51,013 nucleotides of DNA from Flavobacteriales bacterium (GCA_016780365.1 JADHMB010000007.1:1-51013); one strand, 5' to 3'. Shown: positions 1-9,001, numbered from the stretch's first letter. Made by a program: numbers and translations. The notes: generated by a model from the sequence alone, not told the origin.

Positions 1-120
1 GATATGCATAAATACAAGTTTTGTTTACAAAGGGAAAAAGATATTGTTGCTACTAAAGAAAGTAGTGACAATATCAAAAGCCCATCAGGACTTGATAAAA
101 AGCTAAAAACTAACCATTAA
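1..120 (+). CDS. 3' end of an unidentified gene (partial)
   Basis: Frame 1 is open from the first base to a TAA at 118-120, giving 39 residues of a hydrophilic, Lys- and Ser-rich tail that ends KLKTNH. It would be the C-terminus of a gene starting left of the window. It runs tail to tail into the NifU-like gene and overlaps it by 11 bases, in keeping with other convergent pairs here. In DNA this AT-rich an open run of 39 codons can arise by chance, and a hairpin at 40-75 lies inside it. No family is recognisable. Confidence 0.35.
   Translation, partial: DMHKYKFCLQREKDIVATKESSDNIKSPSGLDKKLKTNH
35..75 (-). terminator. Probable terminator of the NifU-like gene
   Basis: An inverted repeat has arms at 40-54 and 61-75 and a six-base loop at 55-60. 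Read on the minus strand, downstream of the nifU stop at 110, it is followed by TTTTTCCC, the layout of a Rho-independent terminator. Two internal positions are C/A mismatches on the minus strand. On the plus strand they become G-U wobbles, so that hairpin is fully paired. It overlaps the possible plus-strand coding tail. Confidence 0.45.
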
Positions 121-727
121 GAGCAACCACTTCATTAATTTCAGGTATATGAGATTTTAATAAATTCTCCACTCCACCTTTCAAAGTTGCTGTGCTAGAT
201 GGACAACCGCTACAAGAACCCTTTAGCACAACAGTTACTTGTCCATTATCTTCATTATAGGACTGAAAATGAATTGCGCCTCCATCCTGTTCTACAGCGG
301 GCTGAATGTATTCATTTATTAAATCCACTATTTTCTGATCCATTTCAGTATTAATTACCGGTGAGATATCGGTAGTTTTTGTTTCGGATTCTGAAACAAC
401 CTCAATTTTGGACTGCTCTGGAATCTTTTGAACAGCATCTTCGTTTTCCATCAACCACTCTCTTATAAAATCTCTCATTTCCAAACTAACATCACTCCAC
501 TCTATCATATCGTTCTTAGTAACTGTTACAAAGTTTTGAGCAATAAAAATTTTGGTTACAAATGGAAAATTGAATAAAGCATCTGCAAGAGTAGAATACC
601 CTTTTGAATCAGATGGAGATAGAAACTCTACAATTTCTCCCGAACTAATAAGCATGTGGTCTGCAACAAACTTCATAGTCTTGGGATTAGGTGTCATTTC
701 TGCATAAATAGTAACTGGTCTGCTCAT
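110..727 (-). CDS. NifU/Nfu-family iron-sulfur carrier protein
   Basis: This 205-residue protein is probably a cytosolic Fe-S cluster carrier that passes clusters to apo-enzymes. Two domains are visible. An N-terminal Nfu_N scaffold domain (about residues 5-95) carries the typical TPNPKTMKF opening. A C-terminal NifU-like domain (about 130-205) contains QDGGAIHF and the cluster-binding CSGC motif (Cys172, Cys175). An acidic linker joins them. The gene starts with ATG and is divergent from the gamma-carbonic anhydrase gene, with 40 bases between the starts. The family assignment is firm. The client proteins are not known from sequence. Confidence 0.9.
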   Translation of the reverse strand: MSRPVTIYAEMTPNPKTMKFVADHMLISSGEIVEFLSPSDSKGYSTLADALFNFPFVTKIFIAQNFVTVTKNDMIEWSDVSLEMRDFIREWLMENEDAVQKIPEQSKIEVVSESETKTTDISPVINTEMDQKIVDLINEYIQPAVEQDGGAIHFQSYNEDNGQVTVVLKGSCSGCPSSTATLKGGVENLLKSHIPEINEVVALNG

Positions 728-767
728 TTTTTATAATTTACAACTAAATTAATCAATCCTAAACGAT

Positions 768-1277
768 ATGAAACCACTCATCAAAGAAATTAATGGTAAA
801 AATCCACAATTTGGAAGAGATTGTTACCTATCCGAAAATGCTACAATTATTGGAGATGTCATTTGTGGAGACCGTTGCAGTTTTTGGTTCAACTCTGTTA
901 CAAGAGGCGATGTTCACTTTATAAAAATGGGAAATGAAGTAAACGTTCAAGACGGAGCAATTATTCACTGCACCTATAAAAAGAGTCCAACTACCATTGG
1001 CAATCAAGTAACTATTGGCCACAATGCTATTGTTCATGGTTGTACTATTAAAGACCGCGTACTAATTGGAATGGGAGCTATTGTACTAGATAATTGTATT
1101 ATTGAAAGTGATAGTATTATTGCAGCTGGAGCTGTAGTTACTATGGGAACCCATGTGAAATCTGGAGAAATATATGCTGGTATTCCAGCAAAAAAAGTGA
1201 AAGAGGGGGACTTTAAAAAACAACTTTTAGACTTGGCCAATAAGTATGTGGAATATTCTAAGTGGTATAAAGATTAA
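768..1277 (+). CDS. Gamma-class carbonic anhydrase family protein
   Basis: A 169-residue left-handed beta-helix protein built from hexapeptide repeats (IGDVICGD, IGNQVTIG, LIGMGAIV and others). His67, His85 and His90 fit the three metal ligands of gamma-carbonic anhydrases, including the five-residue step between the last two. Relatives are annotated YrdA/CaiE-like. Some hydrate CO2 and others have no proven activity, so the reaction is inferred. The gene ends head-on into murI and the two stop codons overlap in a shared TTAA at 1274-1277. Confidence 0.88.
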   Translation: MKPLIKEINGKNPQFGRDCYLSENATIIGDVICGDRCSFWFNSVTRGDVHFIKMGNEVNVQDGAIIHCTYKKSPTTIGNQVTIGHNAIVHGCTIKDRVLIGMGAIVLDNCIIESDSIIAAGAVVTMGTHVKSGEIYAGIPAKKVKEGDFKKQLLDLANKYVEYSKWYKD

Positions 1278-2095
1278 ATAATTTGAACGGTTTTAGAACT
1301 ATAATTTGAATTGTAGAATAAATTTAAATGGTCGTCAAACTTATCACTTTCTTCTGTAGTAAATATCTCTATATTTCCAGACTTAGATATTTGACCATCA
1401 ATGATTGAATGTCTTTTAAAATACTCTATTAGCTTATCTGCAACCAAATCTCCTTGGTCAAATAATTTTACTTCTTTAGGCAAGAACTTCTCTATGGATT
1501 CTTTTAAAATTGGATAGTGAGTACACGCCAAAACTACTGTATCTATTCTTGGTTCTTTTTCCAATAGCTCATCTATATACTTCTTTATATAATATTGACC
1601 TCCTTCTTCTAAAAAAGTATTATTTTCCACCAAAGGAACCCACATAGGACAGCTTTGTTGAACTACCTGAACATTGGGAAACAATTTAGATATTTCAATA
1701 GGATAACTATTAGAAACTATTGTTCCTGCAGTGCCCATAATTCCAACGTAACCAGATTTAGTGAAATGTCCAACTTCTTCAGTAGTTGGTCTAATAACTC
1801 CCAATACTTTTTTATTGGGATATTTATTTGGTAAAATATTTTTCTGAATATTTCTAAGTGCTTTTGCAGAAGAAGTATTACAAGCTAAAATAACAATCGG
1901 ACAATTTTGGTTAAATAAATATTCAACTGCTTCGAGTGTATACTGATTAATTACTTCAAAAGATCTTGCCCCATATGGAGCTCTTGCATTATCACCTAAA
2001 TAAATACAGTCGTAATTAGGAAGTAGATTTTGTATGGATTTAAGAACTGTTAAACCACCATAACCAGAGTCAAATATACCAATTGGGCCTTTCAT
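1274..2095 (-). CDS. murI: Glutamate racemase MurI
   Basis: A cytosolic enzyme that converts L-glutamate to D-glutamate for peptidoglycan stem peptides. The 273 residues show the family signatures: FDSGYGGLTV near the N-terminus (Asp9-Ser10), the first catalytic Cys in ACNTSSA (Cys72) and the second in LACTHYP (Cys191). Length is normal. It lies downstream of two ompH genes but behind a clear terminator (2103-2131), so it is either read through or served by a weak promoter I cannot identify. Confidence 0.95.
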   Translation of the reverse strand: MKGPIGIFDSGYGGLTVLKSIQNLLPNYDCIYLGDNARAPYGARSFEVINQYTLEAVEYLFNQNCPIVILACNTSSAKALRNIQKNILPNKYPNKKVLGVIRPTTEEVGHFTKSGYVGIMGTAGTIVSNSYPIEISKLFPNVQVVQQSCPMWVPLVENNTFLEEGGQYYIKKYIDELLEKEPRIDTVVLACTHYPILKESIEKFLPKEVKLFDQGDLVADKLIEYFKRHSIIDGQISKSGNIEIFTTEESDKFDDHLNLFYNSNYSSKTVQII

Positions 2096-2102
2096 TATAA
2101 TT

Positions 2103-2131
2103 AAAAAAAAAGACTCTTAAAAAGAGCCTTT
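2103..2131 (-). terminator. Rho-independent terminator after the ompH pair
   Basis: Arms at 2109-2118 and 2122-2131 form a 10-bp stem (one G-U pair when read on minus) with a three-base loop, followed on the minus strand by a run of U from 2108 to 2103. It starts five bases beyond the ompH stop at 2136 and closes the envelope operon just before murI. Confidence 0.8.
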
Positions 2132-2135
2132 AAAA

Positions 2136-2642
2136 TTAGTTGGAAGTAGATATACCAAGTTTCTTTCTAACCTTGTCACTTATATCGTCTCCACCAGCAT
2201 GTAAAAGAGTAGTTAGCTCAAATATATAAGAATAGCCATCTGCTTTAGCAAGTTCTTTAACAGCGTTATTTACTTTTATCATAATTGCTTGTAAGAGCTC
2301 CTGCTCTTTTTGCTGCAATTTCTGCTCTGCTTCATAAGCTTTCTTTTCATAGTTTTGCTGTCTCTCCATTAAATCAGCTTCTTTTCTCTGTCTAGATTCT
2401 TGAGACATTTCAGCTTTTTGTTGTTCATAAGCTTGAGCAAATTCCATGATTAATTTTTGATACATTTCTAATTCTTTAGCCAAATCATTTTTATAACTTT
2501 CTAACTCTTGCCTTGCAGATTCATAATCTGGCATTTCCTGAACAATAGCCTGAGAATTAACATGACCCAATTTTTGAGCATTTACATTAAATGCTGAAGA
2601 AATTAGTAGTGCTATTAGAAAAGATTTAATTGTGTTTTTCAT
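2136..2642 (-). CDS. OmpH/Skp-family periplasmic chaperone (copy 2)
   Basis: A 168-residue exported protein with a signal peptide ending near NVNAQ. The start of the mature part, KLGHVNSQAIVQEMPDYE, is typical of the OmpH/Skp family. A long Gln/Glu/Lys-rich helical stretch (about 40-130) is the expected coiled-coil tentacle. Skp proteins hold unfolded outer-membrane proteins and deliver them to the BAM complex. It is the second of two adjacent ompH genes directly behind bamA, only two bases from the first copy, and is the last gene of the operon before the terminator. Confidence 0.92.
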   Translation of the reverse strand: MKNTIKSFLIALLISSAFNVNAQKLGHVNSQAIVQEMPDYESARQELESYKNDLAKELEMYQKLIMEFAQAYEQQKAEMSQESRQRKEADLMERQQNYEKKAYEAEQKLQQKEQELLQAIMIKVNNAVKELAKADGYSYIFELTTLLHAGGDDISDKVRKKLGISTSN

Positions 2643-2644
2643 TT

Positions 2645-3157
2645 TTACTTTTTTAGTTTTTTGATTATTGCATCGCTTTTATCATACTTTGGATCTGCGT
2701 ACAATATATTCGAGTTTTTACTTTTATCCAAAACATATGCGTAATTATTGTCTTTCGCTAATGACTGGATCGCCTTAAATACTTTTCTTTGAATGGGTTG
2801 GATTAATTCTTTTCTTTTTCTAAAAAGATCTCCTCCTACGCCAAATTTTTTAGTTTGAAATTTTCTTAATTCATCTTGAAGAGTAGTTATCTCTAACTCT
2901 TTTTCTATTCGGGTTTCTTCTGGGAGCAAAAGTTCGTTCTTTTTTAGTTCGTTACTTTTTTGCTCTATAATTATCATTTTTTGATCTAGCTCTTTTTGCC
3001 ACTGTGCAGCCAAGTCGTCAATTTGTTTCTGTGCTTTTTGATAACCTTCCATTTGCTCTAAAATATATTCGGAGTCTACAAAAGCAAATTTTTGTCCGTT
3101 ACTTTTTAGGGTAAATAAAGTAACCATTAGAAATAATACGATAGATCTTAAAAACAT
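2645..3157 (-). CDS. OmpH/Skp-family periplasmic chaperone (copy 1)
   Basis: A 170-residue protein with an N-terminal signal peptide (MFLRSIVLFLMVTLF, cleavage near SNGQ) followed by the family opening KFAFVDSEYILEQMEGYQKA. The middle is strongly helical and charged, as expected for the Skp coiled-coil arms. The end (ADPKYDKSDAIIKKLKK) is common in the Bacteroidota versions. It sits three bases after bamA and two before the second copy. The two copies are clearly diverged, so this is an old duplication. Bacteroidota often carry this tandem pair. Confidence 0.92.
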   Translation of the reverse strand: MFLRSIVLFLMVTLFTLKSNGQKFAFVDSEYILEQMEGYQKAQKQIDDLAAQWQKELDQKMIIIEQKSNELKKNELLLPEETRIEKELEITTLQDELRKFQTKKFGVGGDLFRKRKELIQPIQRKVFKAIQSLAKDNNYAYVLDKSKNSNILYADPKYDKSDAIIKKLKK

Positions 3158-3160
3158 ATT

Positions 3161-5716
3161 TTATAATTCTCCAATATTCATGCCAATTGTAAAATGGAAC
3201 TGTCCTCTATATCCCTTTGCTTGAATTTGAGAGTTGTGATTTACTTCCCCTTGTGCTCCAGGATCTAATGGATCAAAACCAAAACCGTAATCAAGACCCA
3301 ATAAACCAAACATAGGCAAGAAAATTCTTACCCCAAAACCTGCAGATCTTTTGACTTGGAATGGATTGTACTTTTTATAATCGTTCCAAGAATTACCCCC
3401 TTCAAGAAAACTTAGAAGATAAACAGTTGCAGATGGATTTAAACTTACTGGATACCTAAGCTCTAAAGTATATTTACTTATCAATCTATCTCCAGTACTG
3501 GAAGAAATAGTTTGTTCGTCGTATCCTCGGAGTGCAATAATTTCTCTACCATCTAAACTAAATCCTGAAAGACCACTTCCTCCCAAATAAAATCTTTCGA
3601 AAGGTGGTGCTCCCAAATCTTTATTCCAACCGTTAAGCAAACCAAAACCTAATCTAGCATTAACTACTAATTTTTTATCTTTTGAAATAGGAGTAAACCA
3701 AGAAGAAGTGAATTTGAACTTATTATATTGTAAGAATTTATACTTTTCTTGATCTGTAAGCGTACTATGGTCTTCTATATTATTAATCCTAGAGTAGGGA
3801 TAAACGCTAGATTTTAGCGACAGGGTTATGGAAGAACCACTTCTTGGATACAATGGCTGATCGATACTATTTCTAGAAATTCTCCACTGAACATACGGAT
3901 TATTTACATAGCCATTTGCAAAACTAAATATACTTCCAAAATTATTTAGCTTGTAATGTTGGTAACCAGCTTCATAATAAACACTAAAATAATCATCAGG
4001 CCATTTCAATCTTTTTCCCAACCCCACTGAAACACCAGTAATTTTAATAAATCTTCTATTTTCATTAACTACATTATTTCCTTCTGTATCCAAAGAATCA
4101 AATAAGAATTTTCTATCGTAAGACTGCATAGAATGAAAAGCAGATATGGTAAACGAGTTTGGTTTCTTTCCTCCAAGCCAAGGTTCAGTAAAAGACATAT
4201 TGTAACTCTGGAAAAAATAGCCGCTAGACTGGGCACGAATGCTCAATCTTTGTCCATCTCCTGAGGGTAATGGGGACCAAGAACCTTTTTTAAATAGTTT
4301 TTTTGCTGAGAAATTATTAAAAGTAAGACCTAAAGTTCCCACTAAAGAATTATTTCCCCAACCTCCTGAAAGCTCAATTTGATCATTTGGTCTTTCTACC
4401 ACTTCGTAGTCTATATCTACTGTTCCATCTGTTGGGTTAGGCATGGGATTTACGCCCAACTTCTCTGGGTCAAAATATCCATTTTGAGCCAACTGTCTTT
4501 GTGTTCTAATTATTGCATCTCTAGAAAACAAATCTCCAGGATGGGTATACATATCTCGAAGAATTACATGGTCACTGGTTTTGGTATTTCCATTGACATT
4601 GACTTTTTTAATTCTAGCTTGTTTTCCTTCATAAACCTTTATCTCTAAATCTACCGAATCGTATTCAATTTTTTTCTCTACAGGCGTAACCTGAAAAAAC
4701 AGATAACCATCGTCCATATACAAGGAGCTAATATCATTCCCGTTAGGATTCATAAATAGTTTGGTATCTAAAGTGGCTTGATCGTACAAATCTCCTTTTT
4801 TAATTCCCAAAATGGTATCTAATAGACCTGTAGAATATTTTTGGTTGCCAGACCATTCTATATTTCTAATGAAGTATTGATTACCTTCCTCAATTCTAAA
4901 TATAATGTTGATGGTATTTTCATCGAAATCAACAATTGTGTCAGAAACTATTTGTGCATCTCTATGAGCAATCTGCTTATATTTTTCAATTATTTTTTCT
5001 TTATCTTGTTCAAATAATGAATTTTGAAACATAGATCTTTTGTAGAATCGATACCATTTTTTTTCTTTGGTCTCTTTCATTAATCTCTTTAGCTTATCGC
5101 TAGAAAGTGAAGAATTTCCTTCAATAATTATTTCGTTTACTTTATATCTTATCCCTTTTTCTATATCAATTTTCATGATTTTGCTGTTGTTAACCAGCGT
5201 ATCATTTTTTGTAGATATTGTAGCCTTGGCTTTTAAAAAACCTTTTCCTATAAAATAATTTCTAGAAATCTTTTTGACATTCATTTTTAGCGACTCGGAA
5301 ATTATTTTACCGCTGTAAAGGTCTAAGTCGTCTCTTAATTGGTCGGCCTCTGATTTAGAAATACCCGAAAATGAATACCTAGACATTCTAGGACTTTCTT
5401 TAAGTTTTATTCTTAAAAAGAGATTGTTACCTTGAGTTTTTTCTTTAGAAATAGATACCTGACTAAATAATCCTTGGTTCCATAAATTAGTAATAGCCTT
5501 AGAGATTTTATCACTTGGTATAGCAATTTTCTCTCCCCTAATTAGTCCAGATTTTTGAATTACCATTTCGTGATCTAAATGAACTACACCATCAATAGAG
5601 ATACCAGCTAGGGTATATTCTCTTGGTGAGAGCTGGTAATTCGTATAAGATTCCTGTCCATAAATATTATTTACAGCTAAGATTATAATTAAAATAATTT
5701 TGAAATATCTATGCAT
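3161..5716 (-). CDS. bamA: Outer-membrane protein assembly factor BamA
   Basis: Core of the BAM complex, which folds beta-barrels into the outer membrane. The protein has a signal peptide (MHRYFKIILIIILAVNNIYG), a string of POTRA domains over about the first half, and a C-terminal 16-strand barrel. The barrel carries the conserved loop-6 RGY motif in ALRGYDEQ. The reading frame is open further upstream to 5776, but that part lacks a signal sequence. I chose the ATG at 5714-5716, which places the signal peptide at the very N-terminus and overlaps the uppS stop by eight bases, suggesting translational coupling. Skp homologues follow at once. Confidence 0.93.
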   Translation of the reverse strand: MHRYFKIILIIILAVNNIYGQESYTNYQLSPREYTLAGISIDGVVHLDHEMVIQKSGLIRGEKIAIPSDKISKAITNLWNQGLFSQVSISKEKTQGNNLFLRIKLKESPRMSRYSFSGISKSEADQLRDDLDLYSGKIISESLKMNVKKISRNYFIGKGFLKAKATISTKNDTLVNNSKIMKIDIEKGIRYKVNEIIIEGNSSLSSDKLKRLMKETKEKKWYRFYKRSMFQNSLFEQDKEKIIEKYKQIAHRDAQIVSDTIVDFDENTINIIFRIEEGNQYFIRNIEWSGNQKYSTGLLDTILGIKKGDLYDQATLDTKLFMNPNGNDISSLYMDDGYLFFQVTPVEKKIEYDSVDLEIKVYEGKQARIKKVNVNGNTKTSDHVILRDMYTHPGDLFSRDAIIRTQRQLAQNGYFDPEKLGVNPMPNPTDGTVDIDYEVVERPNDQIELSGGWGNNSLVGTLGLTFNNFSAKKLFKKGSWSPLPSGDGQRLSIRAQSSGYFFQSYNMSFTEPWLGGKKPNSFTISAFHSMQSYDRKFLFDSLDTEGNNVVNENRRFIKITGVSVGLGKRLKWPDDYFSVYYEAGYQHYKLNNFGSIFSFANGYVNNPYVQWRISRNSIDQPLYPRSGSSITLSLKSSVYPYSRINNIEDHSTLTDQEKYKFLQYNKFKFTSSWFTPISKDKKLVVNARLGFGLLNGWNKDLGAPPFERFYLGGSGLSGFSLDGREIIALRGYDEQTISSSTGDRLISKYTLELRYPVSLNPSATVYLLSFLEGGNSWNDYKKYNPFQVKRSAGFGVRIFLPMFGLLGLDYGFGFDPLDPGAQGEVNHNSQIQAKGYRGQFHFTIGMNIGEL

Positions 5717-6458
5717 TAGAATCCAGTAGTTGTTCCGATGTTTTTCCAAATCTTCTTTCTCTTTTTTGGTAATCAAAAATTGCTTTGTAAAAATTCTTCT
5801 TCTTAAAATCTGGCCATAAAATTTTTGTAAAATAAAGCTCTGTATACGCCAATTGCCACATTAGAAAATTACTTACTCTATTTTCACCGCTAGTTCTAAT
5901 TAATAATTCTGGATCTGGATAATCAGATGTACTCAAATAAGAACTTATTAATTCTTCATTTATTGCACTAGAGTCTAACTCTCCTTTTACAACTTCATTG
6001 GTCATCTTTTGTACAGCAAGAGAAATTTCTCTTCGTGAGCTATAACTCAATGCCAAAATAAGCGTTATTTTTTTATTGTCTTTTGTACTTTGTTTTGCTT
6101 CTTCAAGGGCTTTTTGACAGGACTCTGGAAGAAATTCTATGTCGCCAATGGTGGCTAATTTAACTCCTTTACTATTAAGTTCATCTACTTCATTGTAAAT
6201 AGATTGGACTAATAAATCCATCAATGCAGAAATTTCTTCTTTAGGTCTACTCCAATTTTCAGAACTAAAAGCATATAAGGTAAGATATTCAACACCTATT
6301 TCACCTGCAGCGGTCAAAGCTTCTCTTACTGAACCTACTCCATTAGTATGTCCAAAAATCCTCATCTCTCCCTTTTGCTTGGCCCACCTTCCATTACCAT
6401 CCATAATGATGGCTACGTGCTTAGGAATTCTAGTACTATCTAAATTAAAATCTTTCAT
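5709..6458 (-). CDS. uppS: Isoprenyl transferase (undecaprenyl diphosphate synthase) UppS
   Basis: A cis-prenyltransferase of 249 residues that makes the C55 lipid carrier for peptidoglycan and surface glycans. The catalytic Asp20 is in IMDGNGRWAKQKG. Further family signatures are FGHTNGVGSVRE, LYAFSSENWSRP and, near the C-terminus, DPELLIRTSGENRVSNFL and WPDF. It lies between the DUF6089 gene and bamA, and its stop codon lies inside the bamA start region. The order uppS-bamA-ompH is widely conserved in Bacteroidota. Confidence 0.96.
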   Translation of the reverse strand: MKDFNLDSTRIPKHVAIIMDGNGRWAKQKGEMRIFGHTNGVGSVREALTAAGEIGVEYLTLYAFSSENWSRPKEEISALMDLLVQSIYNEVDELNSKGVKLATIGDIEFLPESCQKALEEAKQSTKDNKKITLILALSYSSRREISLAVQKMTNEVVKGELDSSAINEELISSYLSTSDYPDPELLIRTSGENRVSNFLMWQLAYTELYFTKILWPDFKKKNFYKAIFDYQKRERRFGKTSEQLLDSNA

Positions 6459-6489
6459 AAAAAATGAATTTCAAGAAGTGTTTATTTTG

Positions 6490-7329
6490 TTACCATTTTG
6501 GACAAACTACATCCTTAAAAAATTCATACGTTAAAATAATCCCACTTACAGCATACCAATCCTTATTGCTAGCATCTCCTCTTTGCAAACCGTAACTTGA
6601 ATCATTTAAGCCTTGAGGAAATCCAGACTTATCGCTCATTTGAGCTGCCTCTGGGCTAACTGCTGCCAGATCTACTAAATCTGGGTAAAGACCGCTTACA
6701 TCGTCAAAATAATCTGTGAAAGTTTTTCTCATTCCATACTCTAAACCAAATGACAAATGATGAGTAATATTCATTTTAACACCTACTCCAAAAGGAATAA
6801 CTATTTGGTTTCTGGAGTATTTATTTACTATTTCATTATTATCATTTCTCAAAATACTTCCTTGACCTTCAGTTCCCAAAGGTTGCAATTCCACCCATTC
6901 TCCATTTAATTTTCCTTTGGGATTCATCCTCATATAATTAATTCCAGCAAAAAAATAAGGGGAGCCGAAATCAGGTTCATCTGTATGGTTTTGACCAGGA
7001 TGAAATTTAAAAAAATCAATCTCAATAACAGGACCAAACTCAATAACTTCAGATTTAAATTCCAGGTTTCGATAAATTTGACTTTCAACACCTGACTTTC
7101 CGTCGTTGGCCTTAAACTTATTATACATTAAATGAAATCTTAGAGACATTCTCTCATTAGGAAAGTCTGTTTTGTAAACTAATCCAAGACATAAATCTTG
7201 TTGGGAAAAATGACTTTTATTTAAATCACCAATGTAGTAACCGGTTCCCGAAAAAAAACCAAATTCAGATACCTGTGAAATGGAGCTTAGGCTAATTAAA
7301 AATGTTGAGAGTAAAATTAAATTTTTCAT
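6490..7329 (-). CDS. DUF6089-type outer-membrane beta-barrel protein
   Basis: A 279-residue exported protein. It has a signal peptide (about residues 1-19, ending SSISQ) followed by amphipathic beta-strand segments with alternating aromatic residues, as in small outer-membrane barrels. The opening VSEFGFFSGTGYYIGDLNK and the later FAGINYMRMNPKGKLNGEW match my recollection of the DUF6089 family, which usually sits between nadK and uppS in Flavobacteriales. Function is unknown. Co-transcription with bamA, skp and uppS suggests an envelope-biogenesis role (inference). A profile search would settle the family name. Confidence 0.75.
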   Translation of the reverse strand: MKNLILLSTFLISLSSISQVSEFGFFSGTGYYIGDLNKSHFSQQDLCLGLVYKTDFPNERMSLRFHLMYNKFKANDGKSGVESQIYRNLEFKSEVIEFGPVIEIDFFKFHPGQNHTDEPDFGSPYFFAGINYMRMNPKGKLNGEWVELQPLGTEGQGSILRNDNNEIVNKYSRNQIVIPFGVGVKMNITHHLSFGLEYGMRKTFTDYFDDVSGLYPDLVDLAAVSPEAAQMSDKSGFPQGLNDSSYGLQRGDASNKDWYAVSGIILTYEFFKDVVCPKW

Positions 7330-7386
7330 CTAGCTATAACTTACAGTGAAATTACAAAAGAAATTATAGGAAAACCCTAAAAAGAG

Positions 7387-8268
7387 TTAATTTCTTGAAT
7401 CTTTTCCCCAAAATAACTTGTTTCTGATAGTTTTAAAGAAATTATGATCCGGCAACTCTATTAATTTAATGGAAAAATCAGCTTTGCTTATAAATATTTC
7501 TTCATTGTTTTCTATAGAGACAGACCTACTGTCCATAGTTAAAAGAAATTGACTTTCTCTAGACTCTGCTCTCAACCTTATTACCACTTGATCACCAACA
7601 ACCATCGGTCTGAGATTTAAATTATGGGGAGAAACAGGCGTAATTACGAAGTTATTAGAACCAGGGGAAATAATTGGACCTCCACAAGACAAAGAATAAG
7701 CTGTTGAACCTGTGGGAGTAGAAATAATTAAACCATCGGCCCAATAAGAATTTAAAAACTCATTGTCCAAGAAAGCATCAATTTTTAACATGGAAGAAGA
7801 GTCTTTTTTATGAACCGTAATCTCGTTAAGTGCAAAATTTGAGGTTTTAATTTCAGACAAAGTTTTACTTTTTACCTGAAGTAAAGATCTCTGATCGAGT
7901 TTATAGTCTTTATTTTTAAGTGCTTTTACAGCTAAAACTATATCCTCCTGGGTAATATTTGCTAAAAACCCAAGTCTTCCAGCGTTAATTCCTAAAACTG
8001 GAATATTGCTGTCTTTAATCATTGTAACGGTATCTAGAAGTGTTCCATCACCACCAAAACTTATCAAAAGATCAATTCCATTTACTAATAAATCTTGGCC
8101 ATTAAAAAAATTTATATTAAATCTTTCGATTAATGAAGAATGTTCTTCTAAAGATTGGTGTATAAATAACTGAGGATTTAATTCGTCTTTTAACGTTACA
8201 ATAAGCGCTTCTAAGAATTTTAAATTGTTCTCCGAAATAGACTTTCCGTATATAGCAATATTCTTCAC
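7387..8268 (-). CDS. nadK: NAD kinase
   Basis: Phosphorylates NAD to NADP in the cytosol. The 293 residues contain the GGDG motif (72-75, in SFGGDGTLLDTV) and the second signature STPTGSTAYSLSCGGPII. The start codon is GTG at 8266-8268. The preceding CBS gene stops at 8270-8272, leaving one base between them, so tight translational coupling is likely. No in-frame ATG offers a better start. It belongs to the CBS-nadK-DUF6089-uppS-bamA operon. Confidence 0.95.
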   Translation of the reverse strand: MKNIAIYGKSISENNLKFLEALIVTLKDELNPQLFIHQSLEEHSSLIERFNINFFNGQDLLVNGIDLLISFGGDGTLLDTVTMIKDSNIPVLGINAGRLGFLANITQEDIVLAVKALKNKDYKLDQRSLLQVKSKTLSEIKTSNFALNEITVHKKDSSSMLKIDAFLDNEFLNSYWADGLIISTPTGSTAYSLSCGGPIISPGSNNFVITPVSPHNLNLRPMVVGDQVVIRLRAESRESQFLLTMDSRSVSIENNEEIFISKADFSIKLIELPDHNFFKTIRNKLFWGKDSRN

Positions 8269-8269
8269 T

Positions 8270-8932
8270 CTAAACTTCTAAATAATTAATTAAATGATCG
8301 TATCTATCTTTGGTTTGGTTGGCTATTTCTTCATCGCTAAATATTTCATCAATCATATAATCGTATCTGGAAAAAGTTTGTAAAACAGCTCCTAAATTGG
8401 TTTGGGTAATTTTAATTGTAAGTTTTATTTGGTTTGTTCCTTCAATAAAATCGTTGTAAAAAGCAAGAATTTTAGAGTCGTTACTTTCAATTATTTGGGC
8501 TATTTCTGAAAACTGATAATCCATATTATTTAAATACAGGATTAAAGTTGCTCCATTTTGAGTAAAACTTGATTGATTACTAAATATATTTAATAAGTTT
8601 TTTCCACTTATAGACCCTTTGTAATTGTTTTGATTATCACAAACAGGAACTACACTTAAATTATAATTGGAGAGCAGTAGCATAATTTGAAATAAATGGG
8701 CATTCCCAAAAACGAACTGCTGCTTGCCAATGAAATTAATTTTGGAGATTAATTCCTTTGAATTATTGAAATCATAAATCATGTCATCAGAAATCAAACC
8801 AACAAATTCAGAGCCACTTACTACCGGCAGATGATTTACTTTAAACTCATCCATCCAGTTCAAAGCCTTTTCCAATGACTCATCAATTTTTATTGGTGGA
8901 ACGTCGTTTTGTATTAAATCAATTGCCTTCAT
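8270..8932 (-). CDS. Tandem CBS-domain protein, AcuB-like
   Basis: A 220-residue cytosolic protein. The first half (about 1-125) holds two CBS motifs (DEFKVNHLPVVSGSEFVGLI and NYNLSVVPVCDNQNNYKGSI), which together form an adenosyl-ligand-binding Bateman module. The C-terminal part (about 125-200) resembles an ACT-like regulatory domain, as in AcuB-type proteins. No catalytic domain is seen, so a sensor or regulator is likely. It is the first gene of the envelope operon, next to nadK. That link with an adenylate-consuming enzyme is suggestive but unproven. Confidence 0.8.
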   Translation of the reverse strand: MKAIDLIQNDVPPIKIDESLEKALNWMDEFKVNHLPVVSGSEFVGLISDDMIYDFNNSKELISKINFIGKQQFVFGNAHLFQIMLLLSNYNLSVVPVCDNQNNYKGSISGKNLLNIFSNQSSFTQNGATLILYLNNMDYQFSEIAQIIESNDSKILAFYNDFIEGTNQIKLTIKITQTNLGAVLQTFSRYDYMIDEIFSDEEIANQTKDRYDHLINYLEV

Positions 8933-8989
8933 TTATTATAATTATTTGTAAAAATACAATTAAAGTAGCGATTAAGATAAATTGTCTTT

Positions 8990-8997
8990 TAATTTTG
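8990..8997 (+). promoter_or_regulatory. Possible -7 promoter element of pdxJ
   Basis: TAATTTTG matches the Bacteroidota -7 consensus TAnnTTTG. It ends only four bases before the pdxJ ATG at 9002, so if used the transcript would be leaderless or nearly so. I see no TTG box at the usual spacing upstream, which lowers confidence. Confidence 0.3.
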
Positions 8998-9001
8998 TGT
9001 C

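Noticed and set aside
5717-5776. Upstream extension of bamA to an earlier start
   Set aside because: The extra 20 residues are charged, overlap uppS coding sequence by a further 60 bases and would bury the signal peptide inside the protein. ATG 5716 fits better.
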